Assembly (NCBI GenBank): GCA_900167215.1
Contig: FUZS01000004.1
Coordinates: forward strand, 62,431 to 126,430
Origin: [Eubacterium] yurii
GTDB lineage: Bacteria > Bacillota > Clostridia > Peptostreptococcales > Filifactoraceae
Length of the DNA: 64,000 nt
Direction: 5' to 3'
Below, piece by piece: positions 18,128 to 27,324 of the stretch. Below the pieces are notes generated by a model. That model worked only from the letters and a program-made list of their open reading frames with translations. It ran no database searches and was not told the origin of the DNA. The position numbers and the translations under genes were made by a program. Position 1 is the stretch's first letter. Each line of letters starts with the position of its first letter.

Positions 18128-19159
18128 TTAATAATTCAATTCTTGGATGACATCTTCTACTTTGATGGCATTTTTAATTATGCCTTCGCTCTTCATCCAG
18201 TCTATAGTTTTTTGCAAATCTTCCTTGTTCATTGATAAGAACTTGGCTTTTTCAGTTTCCATTACAGGTAGCAATGTATCCATGCTCTTTTTCTCAACTG
18301 TTTCAGATAGTGGGAAGTTTTCTTTGTTTTGGTTGTTGAGTAGGATTTTTAGACTTTCATCAGGTGATTTTTTCATATCTTCAAATCCTTGTTTTGACGC
18401 TCTTAGGAATTTTTCAAGCACTTCCTTTTTGTTTTTTATCATATCGTCGCTTGCCAAGAATACAAGCTCAGGGAAGGCAGGTACTCCGTATTTGTCAACT
18501 GTAAAGTAGTTTAGCTTAAAGCCTTCTTCTTCCATTTGAGGTACTTCGTGATTTACAAGGCAACCTATAGTTGCGTCCACCTTGTTTGTAGTCATAGAGC
18601 TCATAAGGTCAAATCCTACATCCAAGAATTTAGTGTCTTTGTAGTCCACATTTTGATTTTTCATCATGGACTTTATCATTTCTTCGCTTAGGACTGTTCC
18701 TCCGTAGCCTATAGTCTTGCCGACGAAGTCCTTAGGTGAGTTGATATTTTTGTCCTTAAGTGAAAGCACTATGTTCAATGGGCTTTGAACTATAGAGCCT
18801 ATCATCTTTATAGGGACATTTTGGTCTGCTCTTGCCTGTATGGCGTCATGCGGATAATATACTCCGACTTGAGCCTTACCTGCTGCTGTAAGAGTTATGC
18901 CGTCGTTTACATTAGCAGGAAATACTATATTTACCTTGAGTCCCTCTTTTTCGTAGTAGCCCTTGTCTATGGCGTCATATATAAATGTGTGTACAGCATT
19001 TGGATACCAGTCAAGTACGACATTTACTTCTTCCAAGGCTGCTGTCTTAGTTTCAGTTTGCTTGTTGTCGCTTGTAGTTTTATTAGTGCTGTCGCACGCA
19101 GTTAAGCATATAAGTGTAAGTAAAAAAGAAAAAATCATAATTTTTTTGAACATTTTCAT
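18128..19159 (-). CDS. thiY: Thiamine-pyrimidine ABC transporter, substrate-binding lipoprotein
   Basis: A 343-residue NMT1/THI5-like periplasmic-type binding protein. The signal peptide ends in a good lipobox LTAC, so it is membrane-tethered outside the cell. The mature part opens EEVNVVLDWYPNAVHTFIY, a hallmark of ThiY proteins that bind formylaminopyrimidine or hydroxymethylpyrimidine precursors. The start is the ATG at 19157-19159, after GGAGGG, and it overlaps the permease stop by 4 nt (ATGA); a TTG 15 nt earlier would include the ribosome site and is unlikely. It is the last gene of the TPP-riboswitch operon thiZ-thiX-thiY. Confidence 0.9.
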   Translation of the reverse strand: MKMFKKIMIFSFLLTLICLTACDSTNKTTSDNKQTETKTAALEEVNVVLDWYPNAVHTFIYDAIDKGYYEKEGLKVNIVFPANVNDGITLTAAGKAQVGVYYPHDAIQARADQNVPIKMIGSIVQSPLNIVLSLKDKNINSPKDFVGKTIGYGGTVLSEEMIKSMMKNQNVDYKDTKFLDVGFDLMSSMTTNKVDATIGCLVNHEVPQMEEEGFKLNYFTVDKYGVPAFPELVFLASDDMIKNKKEVLEKFLRASKQGFEDMKKSPDESLKILLNNQNKENFPLSETVEKKSMDTLLPVMETEKAKFLSMNKEDLQKTIDWMKSEGIIKNAIKVEDVIQELNY

Positions 19160-19899
19160 ATCTTGTCCCTCCAATTAATAAATTTTTGTTCAAATCTGTC
19201 TACCAAGAAGACTAAAAACATTGCAAGAACTGACAATATTACTATGGGAGCAAATACCCCCGCACCGTCAAGCTGTGTCATCATCCTCTTGCTGAAATAT
19301 CCTAGTCCCATCTGCGAGCCGAGCCATTCGCCTATTGCTGCACCTATTATGCTTATCGGTATAGCCATTTTTATTGACGATATGAAGTAGGGCAGGGCAG
19401 TTTTTACTTTAAGTATGAAGAATATCTGCATTTTTGTAGCTCCAAAGCTTATAAGCAGCTCTTTCATATCTTCTTTGGCTGATTGCAAACCGTCATATAC
19501 GTTAATCACTATTGCAAAAAATGTTATAAGTACAGTTACTACTACCTTACTCCATATACCGTAGCCGAACCATAGTATGAAAAGTGGAGCTATGGCAATA
19601 GTTGGAATGGTTTGAGATGATACTATAATAGGGTAGAGAATCTTCTTGCAAGATGGAAATAAATCCATAATTACTGATAAAAATATGCCAAGTATCACCG
19701 ATATGCCAAGTCCCAATGATGTAATCAGCATGGTATAGGGCAGATGTACAGTAAAAAGCGGCACTCTAAGTTCCCATATCTTATACAATATTTGAATAGG
19801 TGTAGGTAAGATATAGGGAGCATTAATCACCGTTGCAAGTATCTGCCATGTGATAAGCAGTGAGCAATTGATAAGTAAAATAATAATCTTGTTTTTCAT
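19156..19899 (-). CDS. thiX: Thiamine-pyrimidine ABC transporter, permease
   Basis: A 247-residue BPD-type inner-membrane permease with six hydrophobic segments. The EAA-loop region that contacts the ATPase reads ELLISFGATKMQIFFILKVKTALPYFI. It overlaps the ATPase gene by 4 nt upstream and the lipoprotein gene by 4 nt downstream (ATGA in both cases), indicating translational coupling. The family also includes taurine and nitrate permeases; the riboswitch and ThiY point to a thiamine precursor. Confidence 0.88.
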   Translation of the reverse strand: MKNKIIILLINCSLLITWQILATVINAPYILPTPIQILYKIWELRVPLFTVHLPYTMLITSLGLGISVILGIFLSVIMDLFPSCKKILYPIIVSSQTIPTIAIAPLFILWFGYGIWSKVVVTVLITFFAIVINVYDGLQSAKEDMKELLISFGATKMQIFFILKVKTALPYFISSIKMAIPISIIGAAIGEWLGSQMGLGYFSKRMMTQLDGAGVFAPIVILSVLAMFLVFLVDRFEQKFINWRDKI

Positions 19900-20645
19900 A
19901 TCTTCACCGCCAATAGAGATAATATTTGATTTTTAATGTCCAAGATGTCCCTTTGATTAAGCATTTCTCTTGTCCTTGGCTTAGGCAGACTCACTCTTAT
20001 CTTTTCAAATGAAGTAATAGGAGTGTTTTTTACCACGAGTATCTCGTCTGATAGGAATATCGCCTCGTCTATGTCGTGGGTGATAAATACTGCCGTCTTG
20101 TTCTGATATGAACAAAGGGTGTCGCTAAGCCATTTTTGCATTGTAATCCTCGTGATGTAGTCAAGTGCTGACAAGGGCTCGTCGAAAAGCAGCAAGTCAC
20201 TGCCTGTAAGTATGGTACGAGCAAAAGATATTCTTTGACGCATACCTCCGGACAATTCATGTGGGAATTTGTATTTGACTTCGGATAAGTTCATATGACT
20301 TAGGATTTCGTCAATTTTTTCTTCTTTTTCCCTTTTTTTCAATCCTTTTATGTCCATTGGCACGCTTAGATTGTCCCTTATGTTCTTCCATGGAAAGAGC
20401 AAGTCTTTTTGTGGCATATAGCCTGCATAGGCTGTTAATGTCGAGATATCTTGCTCCTTGTAAAGTATTTCTCCGCTTGCGCTCTTAAGTAAGGATAGTA
20501 TAAGTCTAAATACAGTTGTTTTTCCGCACCCACTTACTCCTACTATGCTTACTGATTTTGGTCTGTCTATGGCAAATGACAGATTTGATATTATGTTTTT
20601 ATCGTCGTAAGAAAAACTTACATTTTTAAATTCCAATATATTCAT
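19896..20645 (-). CDS. thiZ: Thiamine-pyrimidine ABC transporter, ATP-binding protein
   Basis: A 249-residue ABC ATPase with Walker A GVSGCGKT, Q-loop YMPQKD, signature LSGGMRQR, Walker B LLLFDEPLSALD and the switch histidine in FITHDIDEA. It powers ThiX. The start is the ATG at 20643-20645 (MNILEFKNV) with ACAGG upstream; the frame runs on to 20765, but the extra 40 codons lie inside the terminator and riboswitch, so they are not coding. It is the first gene of the riboswitch-controlled operon. Confidence 0.9.
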   Translation of the reverse strand: MNILEFKNVSFSYDDKNIISNLSFAIDRPKSVSIVGVSGCGKTTVFRLILSLLKSASGEILYKEQDISTLTAYAGYMPQKDLLFPWKNIRDNLSVPMDIKGLKKREKEEKIDEILSHMNLSEVKYKFPHELSGGMRQRISFARTILTGSDLLLFDEPLSALDYITRITMQKWLSDTLCSYQNKTAVFITHDIDEAIFLSDEILVVKNTPITSFEKIRVSLPKPRTREMLNQRDILDIKNQILSLLAVKI

Positions 20646-20675
20646 TAATTTTTCTACCTGTTTTACAAAATAAAA

Positions 20676-20702
20676 AAGACCTTGCAGGGTGTGCAAAGTC
20701 TT
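20676..20702 (-). terminator. Riboswitch-controlled intrinsic terminator
   Basis: On the minus strand AAGACUUUGCA pairs with UGCAAGGUCUU (11 bp, one G-U), loop CACCC, followed by TTTTTTATTTT. It lies between the TPP aptamer and thiZ and would be the OFF structure when TPP is bound. Confidence 0.9.
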
Positions 20703-20728
20703 AAAATTCTTAAGTGAATATATATCTT

Positions 20729-20804
20729 GCTTCCCTACGACGGTATTAACCGTATCAAGTTCCAAGGGTCGAGTTTAACTCTCTCAGCCTTTAGGCCCCC
20801 CCAG
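20729..20804 (-). promoter_or_regulatory. TPP (thiamine pyrophosphate) riboswitch aptamer
   Basis: On the minus strand the conserved THI-box elements occur in order: GGGG, then GGCTGAGAGAG, then ACCCTTGGAACTTGATACGG and GTCGTAGGGAAGC. The terminator that follows indicates transcriptional attenuation of thiZXY. The aptamer starts only 4 nt after the stop of the upstream S1-domain gene, so readthrough from that gene could feed it. Confidence 0.96.
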
Positions 20805-20808
20805 CAAT

Positions 20809-21258
20809 TTAATATCTATTTTTCAATCTTTTATTTATATCTACTACCTTATCATTTGACTGTCTGTTAAAATCTTTCATCAGTTCATCAAAGGTTTTAA
20901 TCTTATTTTCCACCATCTTTTCCTTATTGGCAAGACATTTGTGAGTTACCTCGATAGTCGCATTGTGCTTGTGGTACTCTTTTTTCATTTCATTTCTTTT
21001 TGTCTCTAAGACAAGCTGACCCTTAGGTACATCTTTAATGGAAAGAGAAACCTTTCCCTCCTCATTGCTAAGTACCTTTACATTTATCTTATCTCCGGAT
21101 CTTAAAATTTGGTTGATATCCCTTATGTATTCATCAGATACCTGAGATATATGCACAAGACCTTTTTGGTTCTTGCCTATTGATACAAAAATACCGTAAG
21201 GCTTAATATTAATTACTGTACCGCTAATAATACTGCCTACTTCCAATACATCGGACAT
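20809..21258 (-). CDS. S1 RNA-binding domain protein (YugI/CvfD-like)
   Basis: A 149-residue protein with one S1 (OB-fold) domain at residues 1-75, with the usual GxxxxGxVxxIxxYGxFVxI, GLVHISQVSD and VSLSIKD blocks. A charged tail rich in K, E and H follows. Single-S1 proteins of this size (general stress protein 13, YugI, CvfD) bind RNA or the ribosome and tune translation. It is transcribed toward the TPP riboswitch, 4 nt beyond its stop. Confidence 0.8.
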   Translation of the reverse strand: MSDVLEVGSIISGTVINIKPYGIFVSIGKNQKGLVHISQVSDEYIRDINQILRSGDKINVKVLSNEEGKVSLSIKDVPKGQLVLETKRNEMKKEYHKHNATIEVTHKCLANKEKMVENKIKTFDELMKDFNRQSNDKVVDINKRLKNRY

Positions 21259-21650
21259 ATAATGATCGCCCCCGAAATTAAAATTTTATTTATATCAGCA
21301 ATAAGTCACTAAGTACAAAAATATTGCATTTGATATAAATTACCATAAAAGTATAGCATAGTAAAAGAAAAAAATCAATATGAACACAATAAAAAATAAA
21401 CATAAGAAGGAAGTATAAATTTAATGAAATAATTTAATATAGATAGATTTTTGACTTAAATAATTTAAAAATATGAACTTAAAACTGACGCAATAACAGC
21501 TAAAAATAAAGCTACAAGTATCATTTATCAAAAAATACTTGAAAAAAATTCAGTTTGACTATATAATATTTGATATTAAAATTTTATTATTTCTTGAACA
21601 GGCTTCTTCAATGTCTGCTAATTTGTTGATAATTGAGGGGAGGGAAGAAG
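21259..21650. other. Intergenic region between divergent S1-domain gene and rpsU
   Basis: About 390 bp of AT-rich sequence between divergently transcribed genes. It must contain both promoters, but I cannot place either with confidence. No dispersed repeat is present. Confidence 0.5.
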
Positions 21651-21827
21651 ATGGCAACTGAAGTTAAAGTAAAAGAAAATGAATCGCTTGACAGTGCACT
21701 TAAGAGATTTAAAAGACAATGTGCTTTATCAGGAGTAATGTCAGAAGTTAGAAAAAGAGAACACTATGACAAACCAAGTGTAAAGAGAAAGAAAAAAGCA
21801 GAAGCGGCAAGAAAGAAAAAGAGATAG
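21651..21827 (+). CDS. rpsU: 30S ribosomal protein S21
   Basis: A 58-residue basic ribosomal protein of the small subunit: [14 protein letters not shown] and a C-terminal run of Lys/Arg ([13 protein letters not shown]). The start is the ATG at 21651 (MATEVKVKE), after GAGGGGAGGG; an in-frame codon 18 nt earlier would include the ribosome site. yqeY follows after 38 bp on the same strand, a conserved Firmicute pairing. Confidence 0.97.
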   Translation: MATEVKVKENESLDSALKRFKRQCALSGVMSEVRKREHYDKPSVKRKKKAEAARKKKR

Positions 21828-21865
21828 TTAGTTTTTTATAAATATATATTAACGGGGTGGAAGGT

Positions 21866-22309
21866 ATGTCTCTCAAAGACCAATTGAATGATGATCTTAA
21901 AGAATCAATGAAAAACAAACAACAGGTCAGAAAATCAGTTGTAACTCTAATCCGTGCCGCAATTAAACAAAGGGAAGTTGATGAAAGAGTTGAGCTTGAT
22001 GACAATGCGGTTATGGCTTTAATTTCCAAACAGCTAAAACAAAGCAATGACGCTTTAGAAGACTTCATAAAAGCCGGCAGAGATGATTTGATAAGCCAAA
22101 CAAGAGAAGAAATCGAAATATTGATGTCTTATCTGCCTAAGCAACTCACAGATGATGAGCTTAGAGAGATGATAAAAGAGGCTATAACTCAGGTCAATGC
22201 CCAATCATCAAAAGACATGGGTAAGATAATGGGTGTTTTGATGCCAAAGACTAAGGGAAAAGCGGATGGAAAAAGAATTAACACCTTGGTTTTGGAGTTT
22301 TTCAAATAG
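21866..22309 (+). CDS. yqeY: GatB/YqeY domain protein
   Basis: A 147-residue protein matching YqeY over its full length: MSLKDQLNDDLKESMKNK, a central helical region, and ELREMIKEAITQVNAQSSKDMGKIMGVLMPKTKGKADG. It is related to the tail domain of the GatB amidotransferase subunit, which contacts tRNA, but the stand-alone protein's role is not settled. The start is the ATG at 21866, after GGGGTGGAAGG. It forms an operon with rpsU and ends at a terminator. Confidence 0.93.
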   Translation: MSLKDQLNDDLKESMKNKQQVRKSVVTLIRAAIKQREVDERVELDDNAVMALISKQLKQSNDALEDFIKAGRDDLISQTREEIEILMSYLPKQLTDDELREMIKEAITQVNAQSSKDMGKIMGVLMPKTKGKADGKRINTLVLEFFK

Positions 22310-22337
22310 AATAAGTTTAAAATTTTAATAAATAATT

Positions 22338-22356
22338 AGTTGCCCCAGTGGCAACT
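22338..22356 (+). terminator. Terminator after rpsU-yqeY
   Basis: A perfect 7-bp stem AGTTGCC / GGCAACT with loop CCAGT, followed by seven T residues and TATTAT. Confidence 0.9.
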
Positions 22357-22425
22357 TTTTTTATTATCAGCTATATAGTTCTAATACCAATCACCAATTA
22401 AAAAGTCAGGAAATTTTTTAATTTT

Positions 22426-22551
22426 ACACTAAAATCTAGTAGAATAATGGAAATATTTCATAAAAAATTATACACCAAAAGTTTATTAGCAAAAGATATG
22501 TTAAAGAGTATCCTAAGGACAGAATCCATAGCTTAAATAGAATTTAGTGTT
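22426..22551. repeat. Family D MITE-like repeat
   Basis: About 126 bp from ACACTAAAATCTAGTAGAAT to TTTAGTGTT, in the opposite orientation to 16761 and 17809. It shares the interior AAGTTTATTAGCAAAAG. Confidence 0.75.
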
Positions 22552-22676
22552 ATACTAAATTTTCGAATTTTGGGTGATATGTTTTCAAATATCATTAAAT
22601 GGAGCTTTAAAAGCTTTTTAGTATAAGAGCAAACTTTTTTAAAAATATGAGAAATATAATTTTCTATCTATAATTA

Positions 22677-22792
22677 ATACTAATAAGCTATCAAAAATCC
22701 TTGTATTTTCATAACGCTAAGATTATTGATAATCTGCAAAAGCAATAATTTATTAAAATAAGAATCTTGGCATTATAAATTGTGATTAGTAT
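22677..22792. repeat. Family B MITE-like repeat
   Basis: A 116-bp copy from ATACTAATAAGCTATC to TTGTGATTAGTAT. Confidence 0.83.
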
Positions 22793-23242
22793 AAGTAAAG
22801 TATAGAATTTGTACATACAAAATATTTAATTAACTATTTATTATGATATTGTTATACAAGACTGTTATAAAATGATACATAAAAATCAAAATTGAAAAAT
22901 ATTCAAATTTGTATTATAATATCCTTGTAAAAAGAATTTGTACTAAAATCTCTGAAAATCATACATAGAGTCAAATCAAGTGATGATAGTTGTATTAGTC
23001 GTAAAATAATTTTGGATTAAAATTGTGCAATTTAACTTTTTTAAGAGCGACTTTTAAAAAAGCACTAAATTAAGATGGTGTTAATCAAGCTTACTTTATA
23101 AGGCTTTAACTACATCATAAGACACGAATGTTTGTATGAGATTTTAGAAGATATTGTACATATAATATTTTTACTGATGTTTATTATATTCTTTATTTTT
23201 TTTAATTAAAATATTAAAAAATATTTAAAGGAGGTTGGATTC

Positions 23243-24715
23243 ATGTTATCATTTCTTTTAGGACTTGTCTTGTTGATAGGCGGTTATTTCATCTATGGTA
23301 ATTTTATCGAAAGAATAATCAATCCTGACGACAGAAAAACACCTGCGTACGCAAAACAGGACGGAGTCGATTTTATTCCTATGTCGCCTGCAAGGGCATT
23401 TTTGATTCAGTTGCTCAACATAGCTGGACTTGGACCTATATTTGGTGCAATTACAGGAGCTATTTGGGGACCGATAGTTTACATTTGGATAGTGCTTGGT
23501 ACTATATTTGCAGGAGCAGTACATGACTATTTGTCAGGTATGATGTCAGAAAGAAACAACGGTGCTTCTATTTCAGAAATAGTTGGTAAGTATCTTGGAC
23601 CTGTGATGGCAAATATCATGAGAGTATTTTCAGTAGTCTTGCTTATAATGGTTGGTGTTGTATTTATGGTAGGACCTGCTCAGCTTATTGCACTTTTGAC
23701 ACCGGAAAGTTTTAATGTAATGTTTTGGACTATAGTAATACTTGTTTATTACTTCCTTGCTACACTTCTTCCTATAGATAAGGTAATAGGAAAGCTATAC
23801 CCTGTATTTGGTCTATGTCTTATAATCATGGCTCTTGGTATAGGTGGAGCGACATTGGCAAACTCAGGTCAAAGACCTATGCTTGAACTTTGGGATAACT
23901 TTGGAAGTATATATCCTGATCATAAACTTCCGGTATGGCCTTTGATGTTTATCACTGTTGCCTGTGGTGCGATATCAGGCTTCCATGCTACACAATCACC
24001 TATGATAGCTCGTTGTCTAAAGTCAGAAAAAGAAGGTCGTATGGTATTTTACGGTGCAATGGTTGCAGAGGGCATAATAGCTCTAATATGGGCATCTGCA
24101 GCTATAGCTTTCTACTATGATAAGGGTGGAGCGGGAACAGGTCTTCAAGCTCTTCTTGATTTAAAGGGAGGAAACTCAAATACTGTTTATTCAATGTCTA
24201 CAACTTTGCTTGGAGGAGTAGGTGGAGTCCTTGCTATGCTCGGCGTTATAGCTTGTCCTATAACATCGGGAGATACAGCGTTTAGATCTGCACGTCTTAC
24301 AATAGCTGACTGGTTTAAGATAGATCAACAAGATTCTAAAAAGAGACTTTTATTATCTGCACCACTATTGCTTGTAGGATTTTTCATATCAAGATTTGAC
24401 TATGCTGTAATATGGAGATATTTCTCATGGTCAAACCAAACATTGGCGATGATGTCTCTATGGGCTGGAGCAACTTATATTTGCAGATACCGCAATAAGG
24501 TTGCCAGCTGGGTAGCAACAATACCTGCAACGTTTATGTCAGCAGTTTGTAGTTCATATATCTTGCAAGCTCCGGAAGGACTTAAGCTGGATGCGAATAT
24601 ATCAAATATTATAGGTTTGGTATTTGCTTTAGGATGCTTAGCTCTATTTGTTTCAAAAGTATACTTCAAAATGGGACAAAGTCCACTTGAAGATGTTGCG
24701 CTTGAAGTAAAATAG
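23243..24715 (+). CDS. cstA: CstA-family transporter (carbon starvation protein)
   Basis: A 490-residue polytopic membrane protein with about 13-14 hydrophobic helices. NIAGLGPIFGAITGAIWGP, AGAVHDYLSGMMSERN, CGAISGFHATQSPMIARC and ACPITSGDTAFRSARL are the conserved CstA blocks. CstA-family proteins take up pyruvate or peptides, mostly under carbon limitation; the short form seen here is common in anaerobic Firmicutes. AAAGGAGGT precedes the ATG. It is monocistronic, between a long repeat-filled leader region and a downstream hairpin. No LytS/LytT-type regulator is adjacent. Confidence 0.92.
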   Translation: MLSFLLGLVLLIGGYFIYGNFIERIINPDDRKTPAYAKQDGVDFIPMSPARAFLIQLLNIAGLGPIFGAITGAIWGPIVYIWIVLGTIFAGAVHDYLSGMMSERNNGASISEIVGKYLGPVMANIMRVFSVVLLIMVGVVFMVGPAQLIALLTPESFNVMFWTIVILVYYFLATLLPIDKVIGKLYPVFGLCLIIMALGIGGATLANSGQRPMLELWDNFGSIYPDHKLPVWPLMFITVACGAISGFHATQSPMIARCLKSEKEGRMVFYGAMVAEGIIALIWASAAIAFYYDKGGAGTGLQALLDLKGGNSNTVYSMSTTLLGGVGGVLAMLGVIACPITSGDTAFRSARLTIADWFKIDQQDSKKRLLLSAPLLLVGFFISRFDYAVIWRYFSWSNQTLAMMSLWAGATYICRYRNKVASWVATIPATFMSAVCSSYILQAPEGLKLDANISNIIGLVFALGCLALFVSKVYFKMGQSPLEDVALEVK

Positions 24716-24743
24716 ACTTTATAAATAAGAAAATATTTATTTA

Positions 24744-24775
24744 CAAAACCACTGTATAAATTTACGGTGGTTTTG
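24744..24775 (+). terminator. Probable terminator after cstA
   Basis: An 11-bp stem CAAAACCACTG / CGGTGGTTTTG (one wobble) 29 bp after the cstA stop. No clean T-run follows on the plus strand. Confidence 0.55.
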
Positions 24776-24846
24776 GCAATTAAGGAAGAGTTTATACTAA
24801 ATAATTGTTGATTAATGTATAAAATTTGCTTAGTATTATATTTTTA

Positions 24847-24959
24847 ATACTAAAGAGCAATTAAATAGTTCTAAAGAAATATTAATGATGCTTATTGAAA
24901 ACTAAAAAATAATATTTCAATAAGCCTAAATATATGATTTTATAAACGGTGATTAGTAT
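24847..24959. repeat. Family C MITE-like repeat
   Basis: A 113-bp copy, reverse orientation, from ATACTAAAGAGCAATTAAAT to ACGGTGATTAGTAT. Confidence 0.85.
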
Positions 24960-25155
24960 AAAAGCCTTTAAATTTATACACTTTTCAGGATATTTTTTAT
25001 TTTATATCACTTACATAGATGTAAAAATTTTATTTACATTTATTGTATTAGACACTATAATAAGTTGATACAGTCAATTATATACCTTAGTTTAATTAAT
25101 AAATCTTGTAAATAATATACAGTTATAAAGTGGATACTGATGTTTTTAGATACTA

Positions 25156-25279
25156 ATACTATTATCTATTTAATTTACGGGAAAGTTTTCATTGGTAGTT
25201 TTAAAAAATAGTGTAGGATTTATAACTATCTTGTCAATTCAATGAAAATATTTTATCCATTATTTTATTAGATTTTAGC
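25156..25279. repeat. Family A MITE-like repeat
   Basis: A 124-bp uninterrupted copy from ATACTATTATCTATTTAAT to TTAGATTTTAGCAT, ending 33 bp upstream of the thioesterase start. It is the reference used here for the interrupted copies at 10813 and 16453. Confidence 0.85.
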
Positions 25280-25312
25280 ATAACATTTAAAAATAAAGAG
25301 AAAGGATGACTT

Positions 25313-26071
25313 ATGTACACTGATTATCATGTTGTAGATTTTAGGGATGTAGATAGAAATTACAATATCAAGCTTTCAGCACTGCTACAAATTTTGTCGA
25401 CTGCTGCAACAAAGGACTTTCATTACAGTGGCTTTGACCCCATGTACCTAAATCGTAAAAATCTTGCTTGGGTAATATATGAGGCTCAAATAGATATGGA
25501 CGTGACAAGGCTTTATGCCAATACACTCAAAGTCGAAACCTTTGTAAAATGCACAAAGAATGTCTATTGCACGAGATATTACCTGATTTATGACGACAAG
25601 GACAGTTTGATAGGTACAGGTGCGTCCAAGTGGGTGGTCGTAGATACTGCAAAGAAGTCTCTGTCCAAGGTACCTGACGAGATAATATCAGCCTATCCTT
25701 TTGATGAAAAAGCCCTGACTGAAAATCAGAAACTCGCTATGTCTAAGGAAAAATTCAAGGTCAAATCAGATAATGAGATAAGGGAGAAAATATTTGATAT
25801 CAGGTACTTTGACATAGATCCTAACTATCATGTAAATAATACTGTATACGCAGCATGGGCTATAGAGTCACTTGGTGGCGAGGGAGATTTTTTGGCAAAG
25901 AATGTGTCAAAATCGCTAAATATAGTATTTAAAAATGAATGTCCTTACACTCAAAAACAGGTAAAGGTGAAATATCAAATAGATAATAATCAAACTCACC
26001 ACGAAATCTACACTACGGACGACAATCTACTCTGCGTTGTAGATATTAAGTTTGATGAGTTGAAATTATAG
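25313..26071 (+). CDS. Acyl-ACP thioesterase (FatA/FatB type)
   Basis: A 252-residue double hot-dog enzyme that releases fatty acids from acyl carrier protein. The N-terminal hot-dog contains DVDRNYNIKLSALLQILSTAA and WVIYEAQIDM. The second has the conserved FDIRYFDIDPNYHVNNTVYAAW, where Asp, Asn and His positions match the catalytic N-x-H-x-N region of the family. GAGAAAGGATG lies just upstream of the ATG. It is a single gene between a family A repeat and the terminator shared with ddh. Confidence 0.88.
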   Translation: MYTDYHVVDFRDVDRNYNIKLSALLQILSTAATKDFHYSGFDPMYLNRKNLAWVIYEAQIDMDVTRLYANTLKVETFVKCTKNVYCTRYYLIYDDKDSLIGTGASKWVVVDTAKKSLSKVPDEIISAYPFDEKALTENQKLAMSKEKFKVKSDNEIREKIFDIRYFDIDPNYHVNNTVYAAWAIESLGGEGDFLAKNVSKSLNIVFKNECPYTQKQVKVKYQIDNNQTHHEIYTTDDNLLCVVDIKFDELKL

Positions 26072-26283
26072 AATTTACTTATATCTAACAGACTTGCTTA
26101 AACTTATGCTTTAATAATATAATTATCTAAAATTTGGTCTTAAGTTAAGATAATTTTTCTAAATTAAGTTTTATTGATAAGAAGTTATACAGTAAGTCTA
26201 ATTGCAATAATAGGGAAGATTAAGGTTAAATTATTGATAATCAAAGAAAAGGTTTGTAAATTAAATAATACTAAAAGATATGA

Positions 26284-26328
26284 AAAAGTGGCTATGAACG
26301 ATGAAATACATCTCTTATAGCCACTTTT
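26284..26328. terminator. Bidirectional terminator between convergent genes
   Basis: A perfect 12-bp stem AAAAGTGGCTAT / ATAGCCACTTTT with a 21-nt loop. A/T-rich tracts flank both sides; it lies between the converging thioesterase and ddh genes. Confidence 0.87.
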
Positions 26329-26346
26329 ATATTTTTTAAAATCATT

Positions 26347-27324
26347 TTATAGATAATGTGCTCTTAGCTCTTCGCCGCTCTTTGGAGAGAAGTATCCTAC
26401 AGGCACGTCAAGTATTGTGCAGGCACCGGTTTTTCCATCTTGAGCCATCTTATACAAGGCTCTTACGCAAGCTATGTTTACAGAGGCTGTAAACTCCGGA
26501 TTGCTGTCAAGATTGAGTGAAAATTCTATGACCTCGTTGTTTTGCTCACTTGTAGCACCGTATCTTATCACCTTTCCGCCATGCGGAAGTCTATTGTGAT
26601 TTTTGTCAAGCTCTTCTTGAGATATGAAATGTACTATTGTTTCATAGCCTTCAAAATAGTTAGGCATAGTCTTTATACTTTGCTCTATCTTTGACTTGTC
26701 AGCTTTTTCATCAACTACTACAAAGCACTCTCTAATATGTGAAGAAGTAGCTGTAATTTCCATTTTTTCACCGTCTTTAAGCGATTTTATCACATCTTCC
26801 TTAGGAATAGTGTATTGTTTTGCATCAAGAACTCCCTCTATTCTTCTTATTGCGTCAGAATGTCCTTGGCTGATGCCCTTACCCCAAAATGTGTAGTTTG
26901 CTCCATTTGGCAAGACACTTTCAAATAGGACTCTCATCACTGAAAATAGACCGGGGTCCCAACCTGTAGATATCATAGACAATTTTCCGCTTTTCTTGGC
27001 AATGCCATCCATAGTGGCAAAGTATTCAGGTACTTTGGCATGAGTGTCAAAGCTGTCTACAGTGTTGAACATCTCAGCAATCTTGGGAGCCTGAGTCAAA
27101 ATATCTGTAGCTGAGCCTCCACAAAGCACGCATATATCTATTTCATCCTTGTAGTTTGCTAGATTGTCAAGTGATTCCACCTTTGCGCCCTTTGTTTTGA
27201 CGCTGTCCTTATCTCTCCTTGTAAATACAGCTACAAGTTCTATATCTTCGCAGTGTTTTACTGCTTCTTCCACTCCTCTTCCGAGGTTACCGTAACCTAT
27301 TATGCCTATTTTTATCTTTTTCAT
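26347..27324 (-). CDS. ddh: meso-Diaminopimelate D-dehydrogenase
   Basis: A 325-residue NADP-dependent enzyme that makes meso-diaminopimelate directly from tetrahydrodipicolinate, for lysine and peptidoglycan synthesis. The Rossmann start is IGIIGYGNLGRGVE. The substrate-site blocks CVLCGGSATD, STGWDPGLFSVMRVL and FWGKGISQGHSDAIRRI are all intact. GGAG lies before the ATG at 27324. Monocistronic, ending at a bidirectional terminator. Its presence implies a single-step DAP pathway in this organism. Confidence 0.96.
   Translation of the reverse strand: MKKIKIGIIGYGNLGRGVEEAVKHCEDIELVAVFTRRDKDSVKTKGAKVESLDNLANYKDEIDICVLCGGSATDILTQAPKIAEMFNTVDSFDTHAKVPEYFATMDGIAKKSGKLSMISTGWDPGLFSVMRVLFESVLPNGANYTFWGKGISQGHSDAIRRIEGVLDAKQYTIPKEDVIKSLKDGEKMEITATSSHIRECFVVVDEKADKSKIEQSIKTMPNYFEGYETIVHFISQEELDKNHNRLPHGGKVIRYGATSEQNNEVIEFSLNLDSNPEFTASVNIACVRALYKMAQDGKTGACTILDVPVGYFSPKSGEELRAHYL

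Larger units (their letters stand above)
22310..23242. other. Long intergenic region upstream of cstA
   Basis: A 933-bp gap holding the yqeY terminator, a D copy (22426-22551) and a B copy (22677-22792). About 22551-22626 also has ATACTA/TAGTAT ends around roughly 70 bp of unrelated sequence. From 22800 to 23240 it is AT-rich. A weak hairpin at about 23036-23064 (CTTTTTTAAGAG / TTTTAAAAAAG) is the only structure I see. Confidence 0.6.

Noticed and set aside
20646-20765. N-terminal extension of the ABC ATPase ThiZ
   Set aside because: The extension is made of the terminator hairpin and TPP aptamer sequence, so it is leader RNA, not protein.
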